From assembly GCF_030767025.1 (NCBI RefSeq), contig NZ_JASITE010000016.1:62001-126000 (forward strand): a DNA stretch of 64,000 nucleotides, read 5' to 3'. This stretch comes from Nocardia sp. CC227C. GTDB taxonomy: Bacteria; Actinomycetota; Actinomycetes; Mycobacteriales; Mycobacteriaceae. The translations under genes and the position numbers were made by a program. Within the stretch, counting starts at the first letter, position 1. The number at the start of each line of letters is the position of its first letter. The notes beneath the pieces are model-generated. The model was given only the letters and a program-made list of their open reading frames with translations. It was not told the origin of the DNA and made no database searches. Positions 55,718 to 63,586 of this stretch are shown one piece after another.

Positions 55718-57772
55718 TCAGAAGGGTGGGCAGTCCACGTCCCCATCGGAGCCACCGATGCCGCACGAGCTGCTCCCCGTCCGGACCGGGCGGCGGATGT
55801 CGCGGCGTTTGTGGCGGTTTCGTCGTGCGGGTGGGATGTAGACGTGGATCAGTTCGGTGAGTGCGTTGATCACCGGTCCGGGATCGAGTAGTGGTGGATC
55901 GGGTTGTGGGTCAACGGGTTCGACTCGGGTCGCGGCCATCGGAAAGCGGGGGAACAGGAATTTCGCGCCTTCGGGGTTGGTGGAGATGGTGTTGCCGGTG
56001 GGGGTGCGCCACTCGATGCGCCGGTGCGGGTGGTGTGTCACCGTCCAGCCGTTGAGCTCGTGGTCGGCCAGGGTTTTGAGTCGATGGTGGCGGCGGCAGC
56101 GGGCACCGAGGTTGTGTTCGGTGGTGTGGCCGCCGGACTCGGGGGAGTGGTGGTCGAAGGGCTGTTGGTGATCGAGATCGGTCGCCGCGGCCGGGACCTG
56201 GCAGCCGGGGGCGCGGCAGGTTCCGTCGAGTGCGCGCACCCTAGCGGCGAGGCTCGCGCCGGGCCGGTACCGCAACTGCTGCGGGTCCGCCGATGTTCGT
56301 GCGGGAGTGGCGATTAGCGAGGGCGGAACCGCCGCGCGTTCGCTTGTTGGTGGTGGGTCCGCGGTGTGGTCGTTGTTCGGGTTCGGGGTGTGGTCGTTGG
56401 TCGGGTTCGGGGTGTGTTGGCTGGTCGAGGGTGTGCGGGGAGTGTGTTGGCTTGTGGTGGGGGCACTGTCGTCGACGGGTTCGGGCGCTGTGGCCGCGGG
56501 GTGGTCGGTGCGCGCCGAGTGGCTGTTGGCGTCGATCGCGGAGTGGTGGTCGTCGTTTGTGGGGGTGGCCGCGCTGTCGCCGGTGGCTGTGTGCGCCGAC
56601 GCCGACGTGGGCGTGGAGGTGGACGTGGGTGCGGAGGTGGACGTGGGCGTGGAGGTGGACGTGGGTGCGGAGGTGGACGTGGGTGCGGAGGTGGACGTGG
56701 GCGTGGAGGTGGACGTGGGTGCGGAGGTGGACGTGGGTGCGGAGGCGGACGTGGTCGGTGAGCTCGTTGTAGGTGGTTCTGTTGCCTCGCTGCTGGTTTC
56801 GGTGATGATGTGGAAGCGGGCGTGGCGGGCGATCTGACGGGCGAGGTCGGCGTCGATCGCGCCGAACCCGGCCAGCAGTGCCGGGTTGTCCTGCACGCCG
56901 AGCAGGGTGGCCGCGCTGACACCGACCTGCACCAGCGCACGCCGCGCGGTCGGGGCGGGAGTGCGCGAGTCGCGGCGGGGATAGTCGGTCTGGTCGTGGC
57001 GGGAACAGTCGGGCTGGTCGCAGCCGGGATAGCCGGGCTGGTCGCGGCGGGGGCAGCCGGGAGTGTCGCAGCCGCAGGTGAGCTGCCCGCTGCCGTCGGC
57101 CAGCGCGACCAGGGCGTCGGCGCGACGCTGGTTCATCGTGCGCGGGTCCGCAGCACAGCACTGCGTGATCGCCATCTCCCGCAGGCGTTCGTACAGTGTC
57201 CACCCTCCGGCGGCGGGCAGCACCGCGTCGAGCAGGGCGGTGCCGTCATCGGCGGCGCGCACGGCCACGTAGCGTTCGCGTTCGGCGTCCTGGCGGCGGC
57301 GCGACTGCCCGGCCGGGTCGGTTTCGAGGAGTTTCTTACGGATGTCGCGCCGCAACCGGGCGGGATCACAGCGTTCGGCGCGGGCGACGACCGTCTCCTC
57401 CAACGCGGTCACGGTGTCGTCGGGTGTGTTGACCAGCGTGTCGTGAATGGCGCGTGCTCGTGCCAGGTCGATACGTCCGTGGGCGAAGGCGCGTCGGGTG
57501 GCGGGCAGTCGCTGTAATCCCATCCCGAGAGCGATCAGCCCGTCGGCGCTGCGTTGGGAGACCTGTACCGCCACACCGATTTCGGTGGCCGCCGATTCCC
57601 CGGCATAGCGCGCGGCGACTCCGGCTTCGAGCTGTTGTGCCCGTCGTAGCCGGTACAGCCGTGTCATCAACGCGACTTCTTCGGCTTGGGCGGCGGCGAT
57701 GTGTGCGTGGACCGCTTGCAGTCGTGCCACCAGTTCGTAGCTGGTGTCCTCGACCTCGGCGGGATCGCTCAT
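55718..57772 (-). CDS. DUF222 / HNH endonuclease (13E12-type) protein with low-complexity insert
   Basis: 684 aa from ATG 57772. The DUF222 domain spans about residues 10-310 (LVARLQAVHAHIAAAQAEEVALMTRLYRLRRAQ; DRALVALADGSGQ region with CGCDTPGCP). Residues about 225-270 hold a short tandem repeat (RDQPGYPGCDQPDCSRHDQTDYPRRD). Residues about 335-490 are Ser/Thr/Pro repeats encoded by an 18-bp minisatellite plus Asn/Asp/His-Pro repeats. The HNH domain near 505-600 shows CRAPGC...TDLDHQQPFDHH...GGHTTEHNLGARCRRHHRLKT, with all the zinc and catalytic positions. Members are common, often multicopy, in Mycobacteriales; their role is unknown, and mobile-intron or homing origins have been suggested. 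Confidence 0.88.
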   Translation of the reverse strand: MSDPAEVEDTSYELVARLQAVHAHIAAAQAEEVALMTRLYRLRRAQQLEAGVAARYAGESAATEIGVAVQVSQRSADGLIALGMGLQRLPATRRAFAHGRIDLARARAIHDTLVNTPDDTVTALEETVVARAERCDPARLRRDIRKKLLETDPAGQSRRRQDAERERYVAVRAADDGTALLDAVLPAAGGWTLYERLREMAITQCCAADPRTMNQRRADALVALADGSGQLTCGCDTPGCPRRDQPGYPGCDQPDCSRHDQTDYPRRDSRTPAPTARRALVQVGVSAATLLGVQDNPALLAGFGAIDADLARQIARHARFHIITETSSEATEPPTTSSPTTSASAPTSTSAPTSTSTPTSTSAPTSTSAPTSTSTPTSTSAPTSTSTPTSASAHTATGDSAATPTNDDHHSAIDANSHSARTDHPAATAPEPVDDSAPTTSQHTPRTPSTSQHTPNPTNDHTPNPNNDHTADPPPTSERAAVPPSLIATPARTSADPQQLRYRPGASLAARVRALDGTCRAPGCQVPAAATDLDHQQPFDHHSPESGGHTTEHNLGARCRRHHRLKTLADHELNGWTVTHHPHRRIEWRTPTGNTISTNPEGAKFLFPRFPMAATRVEPVDPQPDPPLLDPGPVINALTELIHVYIPPARRNRHKRRDIRRPVRTGSSSCGIGGSDGDVDCPPF
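56601..56744. repeat. 18-bp minisatellite, eight units, inside the DUF222/HNH gene
   Basis: Two unit types alternate: GTGGACGTGGGTGCGGAG and GTGGACGTGGGCGTGGAG, with a degenerate first unit and a degenerate ninth unit (56745-56762). In the protein each unit codes six residues (TSTSAP or TSTSTP). Being a multiple of three, copy-number change keeps the frame. Confidence 0.9.
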
Positions 57773-58065
57773 ATGTTCGAATCTACCGGTCGGGGTCGCG
57801 ACACGAAAGCCCAGCACACGCGACATGCCGAACCAATATCGAAAGCCGATGCCGCAGCTCCTCCATCGAGGAAGCCGACCACCCCATCGAGCGATGCGCG
57901 GCCGATGTACATCCCGGGTCGCCTCGCGAACAACGCCGGGTACTGGCGGTCTGTCGGCTCGGACGTCGCCATCGTGTCTCGACTACGCTGATGAAACCTG
58001 ACGGTGGGTGTCGGCGAACAAGGTGATCCGATGTCAGTTCATGGGTCGCGCCCTCGTACTGGTGG

Positions 58066-58425
58066 TCAGCAACGTGGATTTGCGACTACGCCCATGTAGA
58101 GAACGACGAGATACCCGGCCATCATGACGAGGATCCCGGTGGTGAGCAGCAAGCGCACAGGCCAGTGCGAACGGGCAGAGATCGTCCACAGGCAGACCAG
58201 CAGGAACACTCCGACCGCGAGCATGGCTGTCGAACCGATGATCTGAATGCCCGCTACGACAGCGTAATCGTGGTCACGCTGCTCCGAGCCGCCGTGCGCG
58301 CGCAGATCGCAGAAGTCCCCGTTGGCCGGAGTGACCATGTACCCGCCCAACGCGATCGCCGGCCCGATGAAAACCGACGCCACGACGTAAATCACCGCAA
58401 TCGACAAGGGCCAGCTCTTGGTCAT
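58066..58425 (-). CDS. Small membrane protein of unknown function (three helices)
   Basis: 119 aa from ATG 58425 (MTKSWPLSIAVIYVVASVFIGPAIALGGYMVTPANGD). Hydrophobic segments are at about 6-30, 57-83 and 92-115 (VVAGIQIIGSTAMLAVGVFLLVCLW; LLLTTGILVMMAGYLVVLYMGVV). The loop has CDLRAHGGSEQRDHDYA and the last residue is cysteine. No family recognised. It is the last chromosomal gene before the tRNA-Pro fragment. Confidence 0.6.
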   Translation of the reverse strand: MTKSWPLSIAVIYVVASVFIGPAIALGGYMVTPANGDFCDLRAHGGSEQRDHDYAVVAGIQIIGSTAMLAVGVFLLVCLWTISARSHWPVRLLLTTGILVMMAGYLVVLYMGVVANPRC

Positions 58426-58637
58426 GGTGCCGGACAGTAATCGACGACTGTGGCGGCCCGGCGGGCGTCGTGCGGAGATCCTGTGTGGAGGCATCGAGTG
58501 GGGCGGTGCCGTTCCAGGAGACGTTCGACCGTTTCAGTGCGCATGCGCAGAGTTCGACGCCGACGACGGTTCCGGCGAGCCGGTGTGACCGAATCGGTGA
58601 CCATCGGCGCGGAATCGGAGCAGGGAATTGGGACAGA

Positions 58638-58676
58638 AAACGGCCCCTGACCATTAGAAGTGGTCAGGGGCCGTTT
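58638..58676 (-). terminator. Strong terminator downstream of the tRNA-Pro remnant
   Basis: A 16-bp perfect stem, AAACGGCCCCTGACCA (58638-58653) with TGGTCAGGGGCCGTTT (58661-58676), 7-base loop, flanked by A and T tracts so it works in both directions. It is placed 20 bases beyond the tRNA 3' end, as expected for the original tRNA-Pro terminator. Confidence 0.9.
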
Positions 58677-58695
58677 CTTGTGTCTCAACCAACAC

Positions 58696-58741
<46 letters not shown>

Positions 58742-58980
58742 GACCGCGACCCGTTTTGTCCGCTTTTGAAGGTTGTTGATTATGTTGAACCAGGTGCGCT
58801 ACCTGAGGTTTCGGGCGTTGAATGGGTTTGCTGGTTTGGGATGTACCTGGAGGTACTGCGGACGGACTGCGGACGTGGACCGCGCCGTAAGGTGCCGTGC
58901 GCATCCATGGCACCCATACTTGAGACCGGCTTAGCTGTTGATGATCTTCGTAGGTGCGTCATACGTCGGTTGGAGGGATT

Positions 58981-60165
58981 GTGCCGAGGCTACCGCGGCC
59001 GTTGTTGGTGATCGATACCAATATCGTGGATGCAGATCCGAATCTGGTTGGCGCGGCGTGGACAGCGCTAACGGCCGCAATAGCCGCCGGTGAGGTGGAG
59101 GTGCTGGTTCCCGAGGTAGTGGTGCGCGAGGTTGCGCGACATATCCGGCGGGACAGCAAAGGCGCTCGGAATGAAGTGATCAAGGCGGTAAAGGCGATAC
59201 AGGCCAATATGATCAAGGCGAGGCTGGGAGTCGCAGCGCTACACAAGCTCCCTTCGGCGACTGAGCTCCGGGCGATGCCTGCGATTGGAGTGGACGAGGC
59301 CCAGTCTCAGTTTCGGGACCGTCTGATCGGGCTGGGATGTGAAATCGGGCGTATACCAACGCCGAACCATGACCTGCTAGTGGACTGGTCACTGATACAG
59401 CACCACCCGTTCGACACGACGGACAAAGGCTATCGGGATGCGTTGATCTGGTGGACCTTCTACGAAGCAGCTAGAAAGGACACGCTGCGGTTTGCAGTGC
59501 TGGTGAGCAACGACAATGACTTCTTCCAGCGCGGTTCGTGTGAGCTGCACGAGGAACTAGGCCGGCACCTGGAGCACGGAGGTATGTCGACTTCCGTGGG
59601 TTTCGCTCGGTCAATCCCGGATGCGTTGGCTGTTGCGCAGCGGGCGATCGCAGACACATCATGGCTGCCACAGACCGAGTTGTCGACCGCGCGGGTCCGG
59701 GAGCTCTTGACGGAGCCAATTCTGGATCTATTTGGTCAGCAGGTGCTGGAAGCCCCGTTGGTGACTCGCACGCCCGATGGCGCGGAGGTCTTCCTGGCGG
59801 AAGGGTACGAGGTTCCTCAAGAAGTGGACGGCGCCACGGTGGTGGAGTTTTCGTACGACCGTGCGACGCTGATCCAGTCGGTACGGGAAGGGTACGAGGG
59901 CGTCGTGTGGGTAGGTACTGCACGTGCCGTAATGGATCTGGAGTACGAGGGTTTCGTAAGCAAATCCCTGCTTTACATCTTCGAAGATGACGAGGATTCC
60001 GGCTCTCTGCCGATCTGGCTCGTAGATTCGGACGTATCTGGTGATCGTGTAAGGGTGCGCGGCGGCTTCTCAGTAGAGGCCGTGTTCCGGTTTGCCATCG
60101 ACCCCTATCACGAGACCGTGAACGGGCTGGATCTAGAGAGAATTCAGGCACGTGACCCGGATTAG
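58981..60165 (+). CDS. PIN-domain protein (DUF4935-like), first gene of the integrated element
   Basis: 394 aa from GTG 58981 with GGAGGG (58972-58977) right before it. Residues about 7-200 form a PIN-like nuclease domain: PLLVIDTNIVDADPNLVGAAW (first Asp, Asp12), VLVPEVVVREVARHI (Glu), DTTDKGYRDALIWWTF (Asp) and FAVLVSNDNDFFQ (Asp pair). These acids would bind Mg2+ or Mn2+ for RNA cleavage. The C-terminal half is beta-rich (VEFSYDRATLIQSVREGYEGVVWVGTARAVMDLEYEGFVSKSLLYIFED) and unfamiliar. It stands alone with no evident antitoxin; lower GC and many AT-ending codons mark it as foreign. A defence or toxin RNase role is possible. Confidence 0.8.
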   Translation: MPRLPRPLLVIDTNIVDADPNLVGAAWTALTAAIAAGEVEVLVPEVVVREVARHIRRDSKGARNEVIKAVKAIQANMIKARLGVAALHKLPSATELRAMPAIGVDEAQSQFRDRLIGLGCEIGRIPTPNHDLLVDWSLIQHHPFDTTDKGYRDALIWWTFYEAARKDTLRFAVLVSNDNDFFQRGSCELHEELGRHLEHGGMSTSVGFARSIPDALAVAQRAIADTSWLPQTELSTARVRELLTEPILDLFGQQVLEAPLVTRTPDGAEVFLAEGYEVPQEVDGATVVEFSYDRATLIQSVREGYEGVVWVGTARAVMDLEYEGFVSKSLLYIFEDDEDSGSLPIWLVDSDVSGDRVRVRGGFSVEAVFRFAIDPYHETVNGLDLERIQARDPD

Positions 60166-60480
60166 GGAACTTGGCGTGTCAACGGTATAGATAGCCGTTC
60201 TTTTGCCCGCTCCCTCGGAAAGCGTGCGTTGCCGCAGCCGGGACAGGGTCAAGCAGGAAGGTGGCCGCAGGCCATCGGCGAAGCCGACGCGCAGCGCCTT
60301 CGTGCTTGAGGCTGGCACGGAGGCGGCGCACAATCGGCCGCTGAGGGAGCGGGCATCGGCATTCGAGGCGCGTGGTTCGGTACATGCCGTCGGGGTCTTT
60401 GCGTGCCCGTTGTCGGTGCAAAGCGCTGTTGAAGAGCTGTAGATTAGCCATGATCTTGTTCACGTTTTGTTGCACGTGAG

Positions 60481-60649
60481 AACCACTCCCGGCACCCTCC
60501 CTGACCTGCGTAAACGTTCCATTCCATTCCACCCACCCCACTCCGACATCTCATCTCCCACTGCGTGAACGGAAGATGAGATGTCGGAGTGGGGTGGGTG
60601 GAATTCCATTACATCCAAGGACAGGTCAGGGAGGGTGCCGGGAGTGGTT
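60481..60649. repeat. 169-bp inverted repeat with two nested perfect arms
   Basis: The outer arms are 28 bp and perfectly complementary (60481-60508 with 60622-60649). The inner arms are 31 bp and perfect (60526-60556 with 60574-60604). Between outer and inner arms each side has exactly 17 unpaired bases, and the apical loop is also 17 bases. As RNA or single-stranded DNA it would form one long hairpin with a symmetrical internal loop. No target-site duplication was seen at the ends. Confidence 0.9.
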
Positions 60650-60947
60650 CGGGTTGGGTGCGTGGTTGCGTGGGGTGGTTATGTTGCGTTGGCATGGTGG
60701 TTCCGCGACGGGCTAGCGTGTCGAAGTCGGCCGCAAGCGGCCTTGGTTCGCCACGCTGTTGCCAGCGTCGCTAGCTTGGGTTACCTCCGGCCTGCTGGGC
60801 ACGTCGTGCGCGGCCGCGGCGGTTGGTACCGCCGGATTCGAGTGCCGCGGGCCGCCGCGTCGGCGGCCGCCGGTTCGGAAGTGGGTGTCAGGGGCGCGTG
60901 GGTGCCGTGGTTCCGCGAGCAGGCGCTCGCGCGGTCCGGCGCGTGGG

Positions 60948-61100
60948 CTGTCTGTCCCTCCGGTATGGCCTGATCTGAGGGCTATCACGCCGGAACCTGG
61001 CCCGCCGGCCTGGCAAGGCATCGTGGCGTTCCGGTGGTAGGGGCGGGCCAGAACCGCGGCGTGATGTGACGCCCTCAGGCCATACCGGAGGGACAGACAG
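60948..61100. repeat. 153-bp imperfect inverted repeat
   Basis: The outer 26-bp arms are perfect (60948-60973 with 61075-61100). Inside them GAGGGC, ATCACGCCG and TGGCCCGCC on the left each find their complement on the right in the same order, separated by small bulges, so pairing can continue for about 60 bp per side. It lies about 300 bp from the first giant hairpin and shares no sequence with it. Confidence 0.85.
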
Positions 61101-61438
61101 CAGGTAGGCTCGCGCGCTCGCTGACCGAAGGGCTGCACGGCCTTGCGGCCGTGGAAGGGCATCGCCTCCGGCGGGGAGGCCGCCCAGAGGGGCAGGGTCG
61201 GCGGATCGGTTTGCGAGCTCTACCGGGCTTCCTGGCTCCGCTGTACCCCGATTCGGCCGTGCACTATGCGGCAGGAGTTTCGATAGGCAGACGAAAGTTC
61301 GTCAGAATTTACTGATGAACCGGTGCCGTCGTCTCAGTGGACTACTTGCAGCTCAGCGTGGTGTCGAATCGGCACGAATACGTACTGACGTGCTCGCGCG
61401 CGGCGCGGCCTGAAGGCGTGCGTTGCTACGGTGGCGGC

Positions 61439-61984
61439 ATGAGCGGAGACCTCGTCGGCTGGGCTGAACACGCGGCTCGCCTCTACTTGGCGTCGACGCT
61501 GCCGCAGCGGTGGCAGCACGTTCAGGGAGTAGTACGCCAGGCTCAGGCCGCCGCCGGCCTTGTCGACGATTCGGATCTGCTCATTGCGTCTGCATGGCTC
61601 CATGACATCGGGTACGCCCCGGAGCTTGATCGGACGGGATTCCATCCGATCGACGGTGCCGTCTTTCTGGAGGGGCAGGACGCTCCGGCTCGCCTGTGTG
61701 GTCTTGTTGCACATCATTCCTGCGCGCGAGTCGAGGCCGTACATCGAGGGATCGAGATCGATTGGCTGGACGAGCAGACGCCGCTGCGTGACGCTCTCTG
61801 GTGGGCGGACATGACCACAACGCCGACCGGTGAACGGACTGACGTCCGCAGCCGCATTAACGAGGTTCAGACGCGTTACGGACTACGTCATGTTGTCGCT
61901 CAGTCCGTTGCGGAGGCAGCGCCGGAACTCCTTGCAGCCGCCGAGCGCACTGAAGGACTGCTAGGGCAGCTGGCGCATCGGTAG
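61439..61984 (+). CDS. HD-domain phosphohydrolase
   Basis: 181 aa from ATG 61439, preceded by a TANNNT element (TACGGT, 61427-61432) at the spacing of leaderless transcripts. The HD motif is in RWQHVQGVVRQAQAAAGLVDDSDLLIASAWLHDIGYAPELDRTGFHPIDGAVFL: first His in QHV, the HD pair in LHDIGY, then His near FHPIDG and HHSCAR. The domain binds two metals and hydrolyses phosphate esters, often nucleotides. Actinobacterial relatives are frequent on integrative elements next to NUDIX and XRE/DUF5919 genes, as here. The substrate is unknown. Confidence 0.85.
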   Translation: MSGDLVGWAEHAARLYLASTLPQRWQHVQGVVRQAQAAAGLVDDSDLLIASAWLHDIGYAPELDRTGFHPIDGAVFLEGQDAPARLCGLVAHHSCARVEAVHRGIEIDWLDEQTPLRDALWWADMTTTPTGERTDVRSRINEVQTRYGLRHVVAQSVAEAAPELLAAAERTEGLLGQLAHR

Positions 61985-62000
61985 TGACCTGCCGGGGCCG

Positions 62001-62471
62001 TTAGGTGAAGTAGGGAGTGTCACCGCGGTTGAGACTCTGCTCGATTCGCAAGGCGATCGACGGGTGGATATCGCGAGATGAGAGCTCCTGGGGCGCAATC
62101 CATTCGACTTCTTTCGATTCATCGCTGGTTCGCAGCTCCCCGCCGATCGGATCGGCGTGGAAGCAGATCGAGAACTCCTGGCGGACCTCACCGTCGTCAT
62201 AGGCGATGACGTGGTCCGGATTGGAGAAGACTCCGACCATTCCGGTGATCCGGACATCGATCCCTGTCTCTTCCTTCACCTCGCGGACCACGGCTTCGGA
62301 GACAGTCTCGCCGGCCTCCAGTGCGCCGCCCGGTATCGAGTACATGTCATTGTCGGTCCGGCGAATCATCAGGATGCGGCCGAGTTCGTCCTTCACTACC
62401 GCGCTGACGGCGACCTTGATGCTGTTCGGAGTGGGAGCCGCCGGGTCATGAAAGTAGTCGGTTCGGGTCAT
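62001..62471 (-). CDS. NUDIX hydrolase
   Basis: 156 aa from ATG 62471, overlapping the upstream stop (TGATG), so translationally coupled. The NUDIX box is complete: GGALEAGETVSEAVVREVKEETGI (GX5EX7REVXEEXGI, residues about 61-84). It hydrolyses a nucleoside diphosphate linked to another moiety. N-terminal SIKVAVSAVVKDELGRILMIRRTDNDMYSIPGG is the usual first strand pair. Together with the XRE/DUF5919 gene it forms a two-gene operon facing the HD gene. It may clean or convert a nucleotide signal sensed by DUF5919 (inference). Confidence 0.92.
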   Translation of the reverse strand: MTRTDYFHDPAAPTPNSIKVAVSAVVKDELGRILMIRRTDNDMYSIPGGALEAGETVSEAVVREVKEETGIDVRITGMVGVFSNPDHVIAYDDGEVRQEFSICFHADPIGGELRTSDESKEVEWIAPQELSSRDIHPSIALRIEQSLNRGDTPYFT

Positions 62472-63226
62472 CAGTGAACCTCTCGGAAGTCGGCCGGATG
62501 GGCTGTCGTCCACACATGCTCGAAGCTCGTTGTGTACGTCTCGAAGAGGTCGCCGGCGGGCAGACGGCGAAGGTGGATCGCTGGAGCGTGCGCGCCAGGG
62601 AATCCGTAGACGTGCGTGTTGACGATCATGTCGTCGTCGAACCGGAAGATCGAGTTGTACAAGGTGGTTTGGTGGAATCTGACCTCCACACCATCGATCT
62701 CGGCGAATGGTTCCACCAGTGCCAAGGCGTTCTTGATGCGAGCCGCGACGGTGCCGTCAGCTAGTCGTTCTTCGGCGCTGCGTTTCGTCGCTTCCGGTGC
62801 TTTCGGGTCGCCGAACAACATGCGGACCTTCAGTCCCTCTTGCGTCTTCTGTCGGACGACCTTGCCGAATGACGGTTCCTCGGCCAGGAACAGACCTGCT
62901 AGCACCAGAATGTCGAGCTGCTCTGACGCTCCACTGAGCAGGCGGACCCACGTATCGGCAGAGATCGAGCTGCGATGCGGGTAGACCTTGACGACCTCTG
63001 ATTCGGCCGCCGCGGCGCGCCGCTCCGGCGGGACGGCGTCGGGCCACAGGTAGTTCTCGGTCTCGTGCACCATGGCCGCGATCTTGCGGCGGTGCTTCGG
63101 GTACGGTGTCCGCCCCTTGGTTATCCAGCGTTCGACGGTTCTCTCGTCGACCTCGGTTCTTTCTGCGACCTGGGCATAGTCGAGCCCGTTTCGAGTCAGC
63201 GCGTCGCGCAGCCGGTCATTCGCCAT
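62471..63226 (-). CDS. XRE-type regulator with DUF5919 (phospholipase D-like) sensor domain
   Basis: 251 aa, ATG 63226 with AAGGAG upstream. N-terminal helix-turn-helix: RLRDALTRNGLDYAQVAERTEVDERTVERWITKGRTPYPKHRRKIAAMV (residues 4-52). The rest is DUF5919: ADTWVRLLSGASEQLDILVLAGLFLAEEPSFGKVVRQKTQEGLKVRMLFGDPKAP, then VRFHQTTLYNSIFRFDDDMIVNTHVYGFPGAHAPAIHLRRLPAGDLFETYTTSFEHVW. The domain resembles phospholipase D-like folds without a full HxK motif, which suggests a ligand-binding sensor. TGGACG repeats just upstream are candidate operators for autoregulation. Confidence 0.88.
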   Translation of the reverse strand: MANDRLRDALTRNGLDYAQVAERTEVDERTVERWITKGRTPYPKHRRKIAAMVHETENYLWPDAVPPERRAAAAESEVVKVYPHRSSISADTWVRLLSGASEQLDILVLAGLFLAEEPSFGKVVRQKTQEGLKVRMLFGDPKAPEATKRSAEERLADGTVAARIKNALALVEPFAEIDGVEVRFHQTTLYNSIFRFDDDMIVNTHVYGFPGAHAPAIHLRRLPAGDLFETYTTSFEHVWTTAHPADFREVH

Positions 63227-63237
63227 GGGGCACTCCT

Positions 63238-63290
63238 TGGACGTCTATGGACGACTTTACGTGACTGTGGACGTCCGGACAAGTCCAGCC
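63238..63290. promoter_or_regulatory. Phased TGGACG repeats between the XRE and excisionase-like genes
   Basis: TGGACG occurs at 63238, 63248 and 63268, spaced 10 and 20 bases, thus on one face of the helix, followed by CGGACAAGTCC (63276-63286), a small palindrome. They lie directly in front of the XRE gene start, in the divergent promoter with the excisionase-like gene. Confidence 0.5.
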
Positions 63291-63367
63291 ATGCAGTGAT
63301 GGTGTCCAGTATGTATGCGCGAATCTCCTTGTGTGTCAACACGTTTCGATGCACAGAGGAGAGGGTT

Positions 63368-63586
63368 ATGACGAAGTCGTTCAGTAACGGTGACCTGCCG
63401 AACGACCTGATCAATCTGCGTGATGCCGCCCGTCTGGCTGGTGATGTCCACCCGACGACGATTCGACGCTGGATCGGTCGAAACATGCTGAAGGCGTACC
63501 GCCGCGGTCCCTCCAGGCTGCTGTACGTCAGCCGAGACGAGCTGGTGGCCCTGACCCAGCCGGTTGAGTCGGGTGGTGCGGCATGA
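63368..63586 (+). CDS. Excisionase-like small helix-turn-helix protein
   Basis: 72 aa from ATG 63368, with AGAGGAGAGGG just upstream. A MerR/Xis-type winged helix is recognisable: LINLRDAARLAGDVHPTTIRRWIGRNMLKAYRRGPSRLLYVSRDELVALTQP. Such proteins bind DNA near attachment sites and direct excision of integrative elements, or activate element promoters. Its location about 4.6 kb inside a putative element with a tRNA attachment site supports this. ATGA overlap with the next gene. No integrase is seen in the window; it would lie beyond the right edge. Confidence 0.75.
   Translation: MTKSFSNGDLPNDLINLRDAARLAGDVHPTTIRRWIGRNMLKAYRRGPSRLLYVSRDELVALTQPVESGGAA

Larger units (their letters stand above)
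60166..61438. other. 1.27-kb gene-free stretch of the integrated element with two giant inverted repeats
   Basis: No open frame here resembles a protein or has a ribosome-binding site in the right place; frames on both strands simply follow the inverted repeats. The stretch holds an inverted repeat at 60481-60649 and another at 60948-61100, described separately. The last 110 bases carry the promoter of the HD gene: TACGGT at 61427-61432, six bases before ATG 61439, a leaderless-type -10. Confidence 0.55.

Noticed and set aside
56601..56762. Regular repeats that might suggest a CRISPR array
   Set aside because: Units of 18 bp are directly adjacent with no spacers and lie in frame within a protein gene.
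60581..60973. 130-codon open frame between the two giant inverted repeats
   Set aside because: It begins inside one inverted repeat and ends inside the other, lacks a ribosome-binding site, and has no domain.
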